This document shows positions 37,674-46,052 of a stretch of 64,000 nucleotides of DNA, piece by piece (position 1 is the first letter of the stretch; each line of letters opens with the position of its first letter). A model generated the notes under the pieces. That model ran no database searches, was not told where the DNA came from, and saw nothing but the letters and a program-made list of their open reading frames with translations. The position numbers and the translations under genes were made by a program. Source of the stretch: Pannonibacter phragmitetus DSM 14782 (GTDB taxonomy: Bacteria; Pseudomonadota; Alphaproteobacteria; Rhizobiales; Stappiaceae); the NCBI RefSeq assembly GCF_000382365.1, contig NZ_KB908227.1, positions 1 to 64,000 of the forward strand, read 5' to 3'.

Positions 37674-38477
37674 TCATTCCGCAGCATGCAGACGCGCATG
37701 GCAAAGATGCGGCAGAATGAAAGGCGTTCCGGGGGGCGGCACGGCACCGACGCGCAAGGGGCAGGAATAGACCTCGGAAAGCACCTCCGTCGTCAGCGTT
37801 TCGGCCGTCGCGCCGCAGGCAATCACCTGCCCCGCTTTCAGGGCCAGCACGCGCGCCGCATACATGGCCGTCAGGTTGAGGTCATGCATCACGGCAACGA
37901 CACCGCCTCCGGCCCTTGCGTAATCTGCGGCCAGATCCATGATCATCAGCTGGTGGTGAATGTCGAGACTGGCGACGGGCTCGTCGAGAAACAGCCAGCG
38001 CGGCCCTTCCGGCCCCACCGGCTCCCAGATCTGGCACAGCACGCGGGCCAGCTGGGCCCGCTGCTGCTCGCCGCCGGACAGCGATTGATACTGCCGCCCG
38101 CCGAAGCCGCTCAGCCCGACCCGCGCCAGCGCTTCCCGCACGCGCGAATCCACCGGGGGCGTGCCCGCCCCGCCAAGCCGCACCAGTTCGGTCACGGTCA
38201 ACGGAAAGGCGATGGCCGAGCTTTGCGGCAGCACCGCGCGGAAGCGGGCCAGCACAGGGAACGGAACGGTTCTGAGATCATGGCCGTTGAGATGCACTTG
38301 CCCGCCATGGCGGTGCTCGCCGCAGATGGCCTTGAGCAGCGTGCTCTTGCCGGAGCCATTCGGCCCGGCAATCGCCGTCACCTCGCCCGCCCGCGCCTCG
38401 AAGGACACCTGCCGTACGATCTCGCCCCCGGAGAGCGAGACGGTGAGATCCTTCACATCCAGCGTTGCCATGTTCAT
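37674..38477 (-). CDS. hmuV: Haemin ABC transporter ATP-binding protein
   Basis: A 267-residue ATPase with Walker A GPNGSGKSTLL, signature LSGGEQQRAQLARVL, Walker B RWLFLDEPVASLD and the switch His in VMHDLNL. It energises haem import through HmuU. Its ATG overlaps the hmuU stop (TAATG). Sequence and context both fit HmuV over a siderophore ATPase. Confidence 0.95.
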   Translation of the reverse strand: MNMATLDVKDLTVSLSGGEIVRQVSFEARAGEVTAIAGPNGSGKSTLLKAICGEHRHGGQVHLNGHDLRTVPFPVLARFRAVLPQSSAIAFPLTVTELVRLGGAGTPPVDSRVREALARVGLSGFGGRQYQSLSGGEQQRAQLARVLCQIWEPVGPEGPRWLFLDEPVASLDIHHQLMIMDLAADYARAGGGVVAVMHDLNLTAMYAARVLALKAGQVIACGATAETLTTEVLSEVYSCPLRVGAVPPPGTPFILPHLCHARLHAAE

Positions 38478-39574
38478 TACCCCAGCGAAAAGCCCCGCCG
38501 TGTCAGCAGGATCCAGAGGAAGAAGGGCGCGCCGGCCAGCGCGGTCAGAATGCCGATGGGCAGTTCGGCGGGTGTCACGATGGTGCGCGCCACCGTGTCG
38601 GCAAGAAGCAGCAGGCTTGCCCCCAGCAGCGCCGAGGCAGGCAGAAGGTAGCGGTGATCAGGACCGATGGTCAGCCGCAGCAGATGCGGCACGACGATGC
38701 CGACAAAGCCGATGCCGCCGCTGACGGCCACGCTTGCGCCGGTCGCCGCCGCCACGGCGACGATGCTCAGCCGCTTCAGCCGCTGCACTGGAATGCCCAG
38801 ATGGCCTGCCGCCGCCTCGCCCAGAACGAGTGCATTCAGTCCGCGCGCCATGAAGGGCATGGACAGAAGGACGGCGGCAATCACCGGGGCACACATCAGG
38901 ATCTTGTCTGTTGTCGCACCCGCGAGCGATCCGAGAAGCCAGAAATTGATATCCCGCAGCTGCCGGTCATCGGCGGTGAAGATCAGGAATCCGATGGCAG
39001 CCTGTGCCAGCGCAGCCACCGCAAGCCCTGCCAGAAGCATGGTCGCCACGTCTGTGTAGCCGCCGCGCGTGCCGATCCGGTAAAGCAGTGCGGTGGCAGC
39101 AAGTGCACCAAGAAATGCGGCAACGGGCAACGCCAGAATGCCGAACGTGACCATCAGACCGGCCGGCAGCCAGGACCCCGCAACGATCATCAGCGCGGCC
39201 CCAAGGCCTGCCCCTGACGAGACGCCGACGATGCCGGGGTCGGCCAGCGGATTACGGAACAGCCCCTGCATCAGCACGCCGGAAACCGCCAGCCCCGCGC
39301 CCACAAACACACCCACGACCATGCGCGGAAAGCGGATGTCGGCGAGGATGATCCGGTCGCGCATGGCCATGGGGCCCTCGCTCTCCCGGCCCGTCAGAAT
39401 GCCGGCAAGAGCATCAAGACTCGCAAGTCCGGTCGGGCCGGTCATCAGCGCCAGCAGGATGGCCAGGAAGAGCAGAACGGTCAGCCCGGCAATCACCGCC
39501 TGCGCCCGCCCGCTGCGGTCCCCTTCGAGAGGCCCGTGCTCTGCGGCCATGGTTTCAGCTGCTGTCATGGCCAT
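38477..39574 (-). CDS. hmuU: Haemin ABC transporter permease (FecCD family)
   Basis: A 365-residue permease with about nine to ten helices. It has DIRFPRMVVGVFVGAGLAVSG, GIVGVSSGAGLGAALM and the C-terminal GFVGIVVPHLLRLTIGPDHR, all FecCD hallmarks. ATG 39574 was chosen because GAGGGA lies 7 bases upstream; a GTG five codons earlier overlaps the hmuT stop. Works with HmuT and HmuV. Confidence 0.95.
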   Translation of the reverse strand: MAMTAAETMAAEHGPLEGDRSGRAQAVIAGLTVLLFLAILLALMTGPTGLASLDALAGILTGRESEGPMAMRDRIILADIRFPRMVVGVFVGAGLAVSGVLMQGLFRNPLADPGIVGVSSGAGLGAALMIVAGSWLPAGLMVTFGILALPVAAFLGALAATALLYRIGTRGGYTDVATMLLAGLAVAALAQAAIGFLIFTADDRQLRDINFWLLGSLAGATTDKILMCAPVIAAVLLSMPFMARGLNALVLGEAAAGHLGIPVQRLKRLSIVAVAAATGASVAVSGGIGFVGIVVPHLLRLTIGPDHRYLLPASALLGASLLLLADTVARTIVTPAELPIGILTALAGAPFFLWILLTRRGFSLG

Positions 39575-39585
39575 CTGCCGGTCCC

Positions 39586-40509
39586 TCACTGGCTGGCCGC
39601 AGCGGCCTTGTCAAAGGCCTCGGAAAGCTCACGCACGGCATCGGCGGTGCGCGGGCCAAAGCCGATCATGAACAGTCCGTCCATCCGCACGACCGCCCCG
39701 GCCTGCACGGCAGGCGTCAGCGACAGCGCCGCATTGGCGCGCATCTGGTCCAGCGTTGCATCATGCTGGCCACCGCGCTCCATCATCAGAATAACGTCGG
39801 GCTTGGCTTCGGTGATGGCCTCATCGCTCAAGGGCTTGTAACCGTTGAAACCGGAAACCGCGTTGACGCCGCCGGCAAGCTGAATGACAGCGTCGGCAGC
39901 CGAGCCTTCACCCGAAGCCATGATCCGGCCGCCCTGCATGGACAGGATGAAGAGCACGCGCGGTTTGACCTGACGCTTGGCCGCAGCTTCCGCCACAGCC
40001 TTGAGATCGGTTTCCAGCTTCGCCGCCAGATCTTCCGCCTTGTCTTCCAGCCCCAGCGCCTTGCCCACCACCCGCACCTTTTCGGCAACGCCTTCTGCGG
40101 TGTATCGGTCCGGCACCATGACGAGCGGCACACCGGCCTTCTTCAGCACATCCAGCGCTTCCGCCGGGCCGCTGCCCTCGATGACCAGCAGGCCATCGGG
40201 GGCGACCGCCAGCACGCCTTCTGGCGACAGGGCACGCATATAGCCCGTATCCGGCAGCGCCAGAGTCTCGGGCGGATAGGAACTGGTGCTGTCCCGCGCC
40301 ACCAGACGGTCTTGCGCGCCAAGAGCGTAGACCACCTCCGTCACGGCTCCGCCAACGGAGACGATCCGCTGCGCCCCGGCAAGAGAGACAGGCTCCTGCG
40401 CATGGGCTTCGGGCGCCGTGAAGCCAAGACCAAGACACAGCAGCGCTACGGCCATGGGCGTGAGCGGCAGGCTGTACGCACGGGAGAGAGAAGAAAGCAG
40501 ACGCATCAT
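39586..40509 (-). CDS. hmuT: Periplasmic haemin-binding protein
   Basis: A 307-residue precursor with a signal peptide (hydrophobic MAVALLCLGLGF, cleavage after AHA). The mature part starts with RIVSVGGAVTEVVYALGAQDRLVARDSTS (in part), the usual HmuT/ShuT opening whose Tyr/Arg region contacts haem. The periplasmic class III fold has its long linker helix near the middle. Start ATG 40509 (or 40506) has AAGGA just upstream; an earlier ATG at 40536 overlaps the hmuS stop. Confidence 0.93.
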   Translation of the reverse strand: MMRLLSSLSRAYSLPLTPMAVALLCLGLGFTAPEAHAQEPVSLAGAQRIVSVGGAVTEVVYALGAQDRLVARDSTSSYPPETLALPDTGYMRALSPEGVLAVAPDGLLVIEGSGPAEALDVLKKAGVPLVMVPDRYTAEGVAEKVRVVGKALGLEDKAEDLAAKLETDLKAVAEAAAKRQVKPRVLFILSMQGGRIMASGEGSAADAVIQLAGGVNAVSGFNGYKPLSDEAITEAKPDVILMMERGGQHDATLDQMRANAALSLTPAVQAGAVVRMDGLFMIGFGPRTADAVRELSEAFDKAAAASQ

Positions 40510-40532
40510 CTTATCCTTGCAAGGCGCCGGGC

Positions 40533-41618
40533 TCATTCGGCTGCAAACGGGAGTGCCACTGTCTGCGGAGCAAGGCGCGGCAGGTGTTCCACCAGTTCGC
40601 GCCAGTCGCTGCGCTCATGGTTGCCCTCGCCGCGCACGCCGAAGAACTGGATGATCAGATTGCCATCCGCACCATAGGCTTCCAGCGACGTCACATGCCC
40701 CACATCCGCGCCCTTGCGCACGGCCCAGATCTCGCTGATGTGGTCGAGCCGCAAGTGCAGATGGAAGGTTGGGTCCATGACATTGATCCACGGCCCCATC
40801 TCCTTGATGTTCATCACAGGACCGGAGTGGATCTGGACGCATCCCCGGTTGGCGACGAAGCACATCAGCGGGATCGCGTTGTCAGACACGAGCCGCAGCA
40901 TGGCGCGGATGCTTTCACCATCCACCTGCCAGGCCTTGTCCTCGCCCGCCAGCGCCAGCGCATTGATGCGCTCGATGTCGAGTTCACGCAGGATGTTGAA
41001 GAACTGATGCGGATCGTTCATGGCTGACCAGCGGCTGCGCAGATCACCCGCCTTGCTGCCATCGACAGGCCGGCAAGGCTCAGCCTGCGGGCGCTGCGGG
41101 ACTGTGCCGAGGCCCGGCGTCTGGTCCGCGCGTGCAAGGCGCTCCACCAGCGCCTCATAGGCCTCCAGATTGGAAGCCGCACGCAGATGCACCTTGAACA
41201 CGGCCTCTCCATGGGCGTCGAACACCTGCAGGCTGCGGCGCGGGCCCTGATCAGAGGGCTTTTCCACCGCAAAGGCATGCACCCAATGCGATGGGAACAT
41301 GCGGGTGTCGATCTGGCTGCCCAGCATCAGGCCGGTGCGGGTGCCGTTCACGAACTTTTCAAACGGCCCGATCTTTTCATGGACGGCGCTTTCGTTGCGG
41401 GTCAGAGCCATCACCTCCCCCACAGCCTGCATGCCCTCGCAGATGCCGGCCATCGAAGCCTCGACACGGCGCACGCCATGGCCGCAGAACGCGGCCACAA
41501 GCTGTGCTTCGCTGATCCCCAGTTCCTGCGCCAGATCGCGCTCACGGCGGTCCGGATTGGCGCTGACAGCGGCGCGGATCTCCTCCGGCGCCAGATCGCG
41601 ATAGGCAGTAGACGTCAT
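40533..41618 (-). CDS. hmuS: Haem-degrading/haem-trafficking protein
   Basis: A 361-residue cytoplasmic HemS/HmuS-type protein made of two similar halves. It binds haem delivered by HmuTUV and passes it on or degrades it to release iron. Recognisable stretches: VMALTRNESAVHEKIG, SHWVHAFAV, FFNILRELDIERINAL, IHSGPVMNI and DPTFHLHLRLDHI, with His residues in both halves. ATG 41618 has GGGGAA just upstream. First gene of the hmuSTUV transcript. Confidence 0.94.
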   Translation of the reverse strand: MTSTAYRDLAPEEIRAAVSANPDRRERDLAQELGISEAQLVAAFCGHGVRRVEASMAGICEGMQAVGEVMALTRNESAVHEKIGPFEKFVNGTRTGLMLGSQIDTRMFPSHWVHAFAVEKPSDQGPRRSLQVFDAHGEAVFKVHLRAASNLEAYEALVERLARADQTPGLGTVPQRPQAEPCRPVDGSKAGDLRSRWSAMNDPHQFFNILRELDIERINALALAGEDKAWQVDGESIRAMLRLVSDNAIPLMCFVANRGCVQIHSGPVMNIKEMGPWINVMDPTFHLHLRLDHISEIWAVRKGADVGHVTSLEAYGADGNLIIQFFGVRGEGNHERSDWRELVEHLPRLAPQTVALPFAAE

Positions 41619-41830
41619 TGTTTCCCCCGGTTTTCTGGGCGCCCTGCTGCTGACAGCAGGCAAGCGTTTGCAGAACGCGTTTCAAGCATGGTGCGTGATG
41701 AGAACCGGCGGCCGGAAGCTGGGGTTTTGCCTGGCAGGCCCGCCGTTCTGTTCAAATTCATCCGGCGGCCCAACCGCGCCAGATCCCGCAAAAAATGCTG
41801 ATCCGCGACAGGATTGCCACCGCCGATAGT

Positions 41831-41845
41831 TGACTTCAATATTCA
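41831..41845. promoter_or_regulatory. Candidate iron-responsive operator (TGA-N9-TCA)
   Basis: TGA (41831-41833) and TCA (41843-41845) with exactly nine bases between. This is the minimal form of the iron-responsive operator bound by RirA in rhizobia. It lies in the 339-base divergent spacer (41619-41957) between hmuS and the receptor gene. The motif is short and could occur by chance. Confidence 0.35.
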
Positions 41846-41957
41846 TCTTTTGTATCGACCGCAATACCTGAATACGTTAATCAGGTTTTAGAGTTTGAAA
41901 GTTCAGCGAGCGAGCCCTTTGCCAGCCAGCGAGACACACCAGAAAGAGGCACATAAA

Positions 41958-44078
41958 ATGACTCGCGGACGGGGCACGGCAGGGTATTGGCTGAGCGGCG
42001 TGGCGCTGATTGCGCTCGCATATGCTGGCAGCGCAAATGCGCAGCAGGCACCAGTGGCAGAAAAGGCGGCAGACAAGCCGCAGGCCACGACGCCACTGCA
42101 GAAGATCGTTCTCGGCGCCGGGCAGGAAAAGGTCGCAATCGATACGCCCCAGGCAGTGACGGTGATCGATCAGGAGCAGATCGACAACGCCCAGGCGACA
42201 ACCATCGGCGACATTTTCAGCCAGACACCGGGCATCACCGTGGTGGGCAGCGACCGCATCGGCGGCCAGGCCTTCAACATCCGCGGCATCGGCGATCTGG
42301 GGTCGGCGGACGAGTCCAAGATCATCATCACGGTCGATGGCGCCAACAAGTTCTTCGAAATGTACCGCATGGGCTCCTTCTTCTCGGACCCTGAGCTCTA
42401 CAAGCGTGTCGAGGTGCTGCGCGGTCCCGCCTCCTCCACCCTGTATGGAGCCGGCGCCCTCGGGGGTGTCATCAATTTCGAGACGAAGGATGCGTCCGAT
42501 TTCCTTGAAGACGGAGAAACGGTGGCAGTCCGCCTGAAGACCGGATTTGACAGCAACAAGAACGGTCTGATGACTTCGGCCATTGCCGCCATGCGGCTTG
42601 GGCCCAATACCGAAGCCCTGATCAACGGCAACTTCCGCCGCTCGTCCGACTACGAGACGGGCAATGGCACCCGTGTGGTGGGCTCGGCATTCGACAGCTT
42701 CTCCGGCCTTGCCAAGGTCACCCATCACTTCGGCGAGAACAACGAGCAGTCGGTCCGCCTGTCCTATGAGCGCTGGCAGAGCGACGCAGACAACACCGCC
42801 TATTCCCAGACCGGCACGCTGGATGCCTTCGGCAACATCGACCGCGAGATCACTGACCAGACGGTGGTTCTGGCCTATGCGAACCCGGCCAGCGACAATC
42901 CGTTCCTGGATCTGAAGGTCAATCTGTCCTTCTCCGACACGCAGGTCGCGCAGAACAACGCCCGTGCGCCGCTGGCCTCCATGATGCGCTCGCCCGAGCT
43001 GTTCTATGACGCAGACTACGGCTACCGCACCTGGCAGGCGAAGGTGGAAAACACCTTCGAGTTCAAGGGTGACACCTGGGAGAACTATCTGACCGCCGGC
43101 ACGCAGGTCAGCTACCAGGAGCGCACTGCCAGCACCAAGGGCGGTGCGGGCTGGATCGACTTCCATCCGGAAGGCACGGACACCAAGGTCGGCGTCTTTG
43201 CGCAGAACGAGTTCATCTGGAACGACCGGCTGACCATCACTCCGGGCATGCGCCTTGACTATGTGACCGTGCGCCCGGACAGCGTGATCCCGAACGCATC
43301 GACCCAGTCCGACTACGCCTTCTCGCCGAAGCTCGCCGCGCTCTACAAGTTCACGGACAGTTTCTCGGTCTTCGGCTCGGTTGCCCGCACCGAACGCCTG
43401 CCGACACTGGACGAACTGTTCTCGACAGGCCCGCGCAACGCGACCTACCCCGGCGGGCGCAGCGTCAGCCTTGACCTGAAGAAGGAGGAATCCTTCAACT
43501 ACGAGGCCGGCTTTGCCATCAACCGGCAGAACCTGTTCCAGGACAACGACAGCATCGCGCTGAAGACCACCGGCTTCTACAACGATCTGACGAACCTGAT
43601 CACCACCGGTCCGCAGCGCCAGCGCACGGCTGTGCCTTACTATGTGAACGTTCACAGCGCCCACATCTACGGCGTGGAACTCGAAGCCGCGTATGACTCG
43701 CGCTACGTGTTCGCCAGCGCCGCCTACAGCTGGACGCGCGGCAAGAACGAAACCACCAATACCGCACTGACAACCATTCCGGCTGAAACGGTTGCCCTCA
43801 CGCTTGGCGGCCGTATACCGGACTACAACGTCAATTTCGGCTGGCGCGCCAACTTCACCGGCTCTGCCGATGCCGGCGCCACCACAGGCCCCTTCCCCGG
43901 CTATGCCCTGCATGATGCCTTCGTGAACTGGAAGCTCGATGAGGGCCAGTTCAAGGGACTGGAGCTGCGCGCCTCCGTCGAAAACATCTTTGACAAGCGC
44001 TACCGCAACAATCTCTCCGGCGATGACGGCAAGGGGCGCACGTTCAAATTGTCCGTCAACAAGAAATTCGGATGGTGA
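41958..44078 (+). CDS. hmuR: TonB-dependent haem/haemoglobin receptor
   Basis: A 706-residue outer-membrane precursor with a signal peptide ending ANA. A plug domain follows (DTPQAVTVIDQEQI, FNIRGIGDLGSADESKI, VEVLRGPASSTLYGAGALGGVI). A 22-strand barrel ends in ENIFDKRYRNNLSGD and a terminal aromatic, KKFGW. Sequence type is the haemoglobin/transferrin/lactoferrin receptor family, and the hmuSTUV context supports haem. The FRAP and NPNL boxes with their intervening His, usual in HmuR/ShuA, are not evident in RTERLPTLDELFSTGPRN and after. ATG 41958 has AGAGG 8 bases upstream. Confidence 0.92.
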   Translation: MTRGRGTAGYWLSGVALIALAYAGSANAQQAPVAEKAADKPQATTPLQKIVLGAGQEKVAIDTPQAVTVIDQEQIDNAQATTIGDIFSQTPGITVVGSDRIGGQAFNIRGIGDLGSADESKIIITVDGANKFFEMYRMGSFFSDPELYKRVEVLRGPASSTLYGAGALGGVINFETKDASDFLEDGETVAVRLKTGFDSNKNGLMTSAIAAMRLGPNTEALINGNFRRSSDYETGNGTRVVGSAFDSFSGLAKVTHHFGENNEQSVRLSYERWQSDADNTAYSQTGTLDAFGNIDREITDQTVVLAYANPASDNPFLDLKVNLSFSDTQVAQNNARAPLASMMRSPELFYDADYGYRTWQAKVENTFEFKGDTWENYLTAGTQVSYQERTASTKGGAGWIDFHPEGTDTKVGVFAQNEFIWNDRLTITPGMRLDYVTVRPDSVIPNASTQSDYAFSPKLAALYKFTDSFSVFGSVARTERLPTLDELFSTGPRNATYPGGRSVSLDLKKEESFNYEAGFAINRQNLFQDNDSIALKTTGFYNDLTNLITTGPQRQRTAVPYYVNVHSAHIYGVELEAAYDSRYVFASAAYSWTRGKNETTNTALTTIPAETVALTLGGRIPDYNVNFGWRANFTGSADAGATTGPFPGYALHDAFVNWKLDEGQFKGLELRASVENIFDKRYRNNLSGDDGKGRTFKLSVNKKFGW

Positions 44079-44079
44079 C

Positions 44080-44523
44080 ATGACACTGGCACGCAAATTC
44101 GAAGTGATCGCAGCCGCCGCGCTGTCGGTCTCCACTCTCTCCGGTGCAGCTCTGGCCCAGACAGGCCCGGCTGCGGCAGAAGGGGTCAAGCTGGAGCTGA
44201 ACCGTGCGGCGGATGCCGGCAACGGCTGCCTGCTGACCTTCGTTGCCACCAATGGCACCGGGGCAGCGCTGGAGACGGCAGGCTTCGAATTCGTGCTTTT
44301 CAACAAGGAAGGCCTGGTGGACCGCATGACCGTCTTCGACTTCGGCGCCCTGCCGGAAGGAAAGACGGTGGTCCGCCAGTTCCAGATCCCGAACCAGCCC
44401 TGCGCGGGCATCGGTTCCATTCTCGTCAACGGCGCATCCGGCTGCAAGGCAGCCGCTGCCAGCCCGCTGTGCAGCGCGCCGCTGACCACCACAAGCCGCA
44501 CTGACATCGGCTTCACCCGGTAA
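44080..44523 (+). CDS. Secreted protein of unknown function in the haem-TonB operon
   Basis: A 147-residue protein with a signal peptide (IAAAALSVSTLSGAALAQ, cleavage near residue 26). The mature domain is beta-rich with four cysteines and resembles an immunoglobulin-like fold (LELNRAADAGNGCLLTFVATN, FEFVLFNKEGLV). It begins one base after the receptor stop and 10 bases precede exbB, so it is firmly within the operon. I do not know its function. A periplasmic accessory to TonB-driven haem uptake is inference from position only. Confidence 0.75.
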   Translation: MTLARKFEVIAAAALSVSTLSGAALAQTGPAAAEGVKLELNRAADAGNGCLLTFVATNGTGAALETAGFEFVLFNKEGLVDRMTVFDFGALPEGKTVVRQFQIPNQPCAGIGSILVNGASGCKAAAASPLCSAPLTTTSRTDIGFTR

Positions 44524-44533
44524 GGACACGGAC

Positions 44534-45241
44534 ATGCTGGATTCTGCCTATCTCGCCCCGATCTTCAGCTTCATCGAGCTTGGCGGCTCGGTTGTCGCCA
44601 TCATTGGGCTCATGTCGGTTGTCGCCGGTGCCATTGTCATCGCCAAGTTTGTCCAGTTCGCCCGCTTCCGCACCGCCCGTCCGGGCCGGGCCCGGGAAGC
44701 AGCCGGCCTGTGGCGGGCCGGCCGGCGCAAGGAAGCGCTGGTGCGCCTCGCACGCCCGGTCAGTGCCGCAGAACATGCGGTCGTCACCGCCATGCGCCTG
44801 ACGGCAGCCGGCCAGATGGACCGCAGTGCCATCGAGGACGAGATTGCCCGCGTAGCAACCCAGCAGCTGCATTCGCTCCAGTCCGGCACCCGCGCACTCG
44901 ACAACATTGCCCAGCTGGCTCCGCTTCTGGGTCTGTTCGGCACGGTTCTGGGCATGATCGACGCCTTCCAGGCGCTGCAGAATGCGGGAGATGCGGTTGA
45001 TCCGTCGATCCTCGCCGGCGGCATCTGGGTGGCTCTGCTGACCACCGCAGCGGGTCTTGCCGTCGCCATGCCGGTGGCTGCCCTGCTGGCCATGTTCGAA
45101 TCCTGGATCGAGGCCGAGCGCATTGCCGTCGAGACCCTGAGCGCACAGGTTCTGGTGGATGTTGCCCATCATGACCACGAGCGCCATGCGCCTGCCGCTC
45201 AGGATGGTGCTGCACTCGGGAAGGTCTCCCATGCGCATTGA
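44534..45241 (+). CDS. exbB: MotA/TolQ/ExbB-type proton channel protein (ExbB)
   Basis: Inner-membrane motor subunit that with ExbD uses the proton gradient to energise TonB. The 235-residue protein has three helices: residues about 18-40, LAPLLGLFGTVLGMIDAF (128-145) with the conserved Thr137, and GGIWVALLTTAAGLAVAMP (162-180). In ExbB/TolQ the third helix normally has Glu before ALL (E. coli ExbB Glu176); here that position is Val166, coded GTG where GAG would be Glu. A His-rich C-terminal tail follows. The stop overlaps the exbD start. Confidence 0.93.
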   Translation: MLDSAYLAPIFSFIELGGSVVAIIGLMSVVAGAIVIAKFVQFARFRTARPGRAREAAGLWRAGRRKEALVRLARPVSAAEHAVVTAMRLTAAGQMDRSAIEDEIARVATQQLHSLQSGTRALDNIAQLAPLLGLFGTVLGMIDAFQALQNAGDAVDPSILAGGIWVALLTTAAGLAVAMPVAALLAMFESWIEAERIAVETLSAQVLVDVAHHDHERHAPAAQDGAALGKVSHAH

Positions 45242-45617
45242 CATGCCGCAGCGGCGCAGAAAGCCGCTGTCGATGACCTCCCTCATCGACGTGATCTTCC
45301 TGCTGCTGCTGTTCTTCATGCTGTCCACCACCTTCACCCGCTTTGCGGGGGTGGATCTGGGCAAGCCCGGTCAGGCTGGCGGCGGCGCCTCCGGCACACC
45401 GGGCATCCTCGTTTTTGTCGAGGCCGATGGCCTGCGCATCAACGGCGTGACCGTATTGCCCGAAGAGATGGCAGACCGGCTGTCAGGCCTGCAGGAGAAG
45501 GGCGCGACCTCTGCCCTTGTCGTCGCCCGTGAGGGGGCCAACGCCCAGGCCCTGATCGACACCGTCCAGACCGTGCGCCGCCTTGCGCCGGCGCTCACCC
45601 TGCACGTCGCCCGCTAA
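45231..45617 (+). CDS. exbD: ExbD-type TonB energiser subunit, first copy
   Basis: A 128-residue protein with one N-terminal helix, SLIDVIFLLLLFFML, which keeps the essential membrane aspartate (Asp20, matching E. coli ExbD Asp25). A periplasmic domain follows. ATG 45231 has AAGG 6 bases upstream and overlaps exbB by 11 bases. It pairs with ExbB to drive TonB. Confidence 0.93.
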   Translation: MRIDMPQRRRKPLSMTSLIDVIFLLLLFFMLSTTFTRFAGVDLGKPGQAGGGASGTPGILVFVEADGLRINGVTVLPEEMADRLSGLQEKGATSALVVAREGANAQALIDTVQTVRRLAPALTLHVAR

Positions 45618-45644
45618 CGGCTGCGGAAGCAAGGAGCTACAGAC

Positions 45645-46052
45645 ATGGCTGTGCGGATCCCGCGCGAAAAAACCAAGCGGCAGATGGAGACAACCATCTC
45701 GCTGATCAACATCGTCTTCCTGATGCTGATTTTCTTTCTGGTCGCAGGCCAGCTTGCGCCCCCGGCCGACAAGCAGGTCGATCTGGTGGAGACCACGGAT
45801 GCGGAAAATCTGCCGCCGCCGGAGGCGCTTTATGTGCGCGCGGATGGCACGCTGGTGTTCCGCGGCCAGCCCACGGATGCGGCTTCCTATCTCGCCGCCA
45901 ACCCGCTGCCCGCCGAAGGGCCGGACAGCCTGTTGAAACTCGGTGTGGACCGCAACCTTGATGCGGCACGTCTCGTGGAAATCGTTGACGAGCTCTATGC
46001 CGCCGGTGCGCCGGCAATCCGTGTCGTGACACGGAAGGCAGGCACGCAATGA
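45645..46052 (+). CDS. ExbD-like protein, second copy, lacking the membrane aspartate
   Basis: A 135-residue ExbD homologue with the same plan: basic N-terminus, one helix (SLINIVFLMLIFFLV, residues 19-33) and a periplasmic domain (ALYVRADGTLVFRGQP, then the C-terminal helix AARLVEIVDELYAAG). The proton-carrying Asp of the helix is Asn22 (codon AAC), so it should not carry protons itself. AAGGAG lies 9 bases before the ATG. Its stop overlaps the tonB start (ATGA). A heterodimer with the first ExbD is the simplest idea. Confidence 0.9.
   Translation: MAVRIPREKTKRQMETTISLINIVFLMLIFFLVAGQLAPPADKQVDLVETTDAENLPPPEALYVRADGTLVFRGQPTDAASYLAANPLPAEGPDSLLKLGVDRNLDAARLVEIVDELYAAGAPAIRVVTRKAGTQ

Noticed and set aside
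41870-41900. Irr-type (ICE) box near the receptor gene
   Set aside because: GTTTTAGAGTTTG resembles one half of an ICE motif, but the second half is missing.
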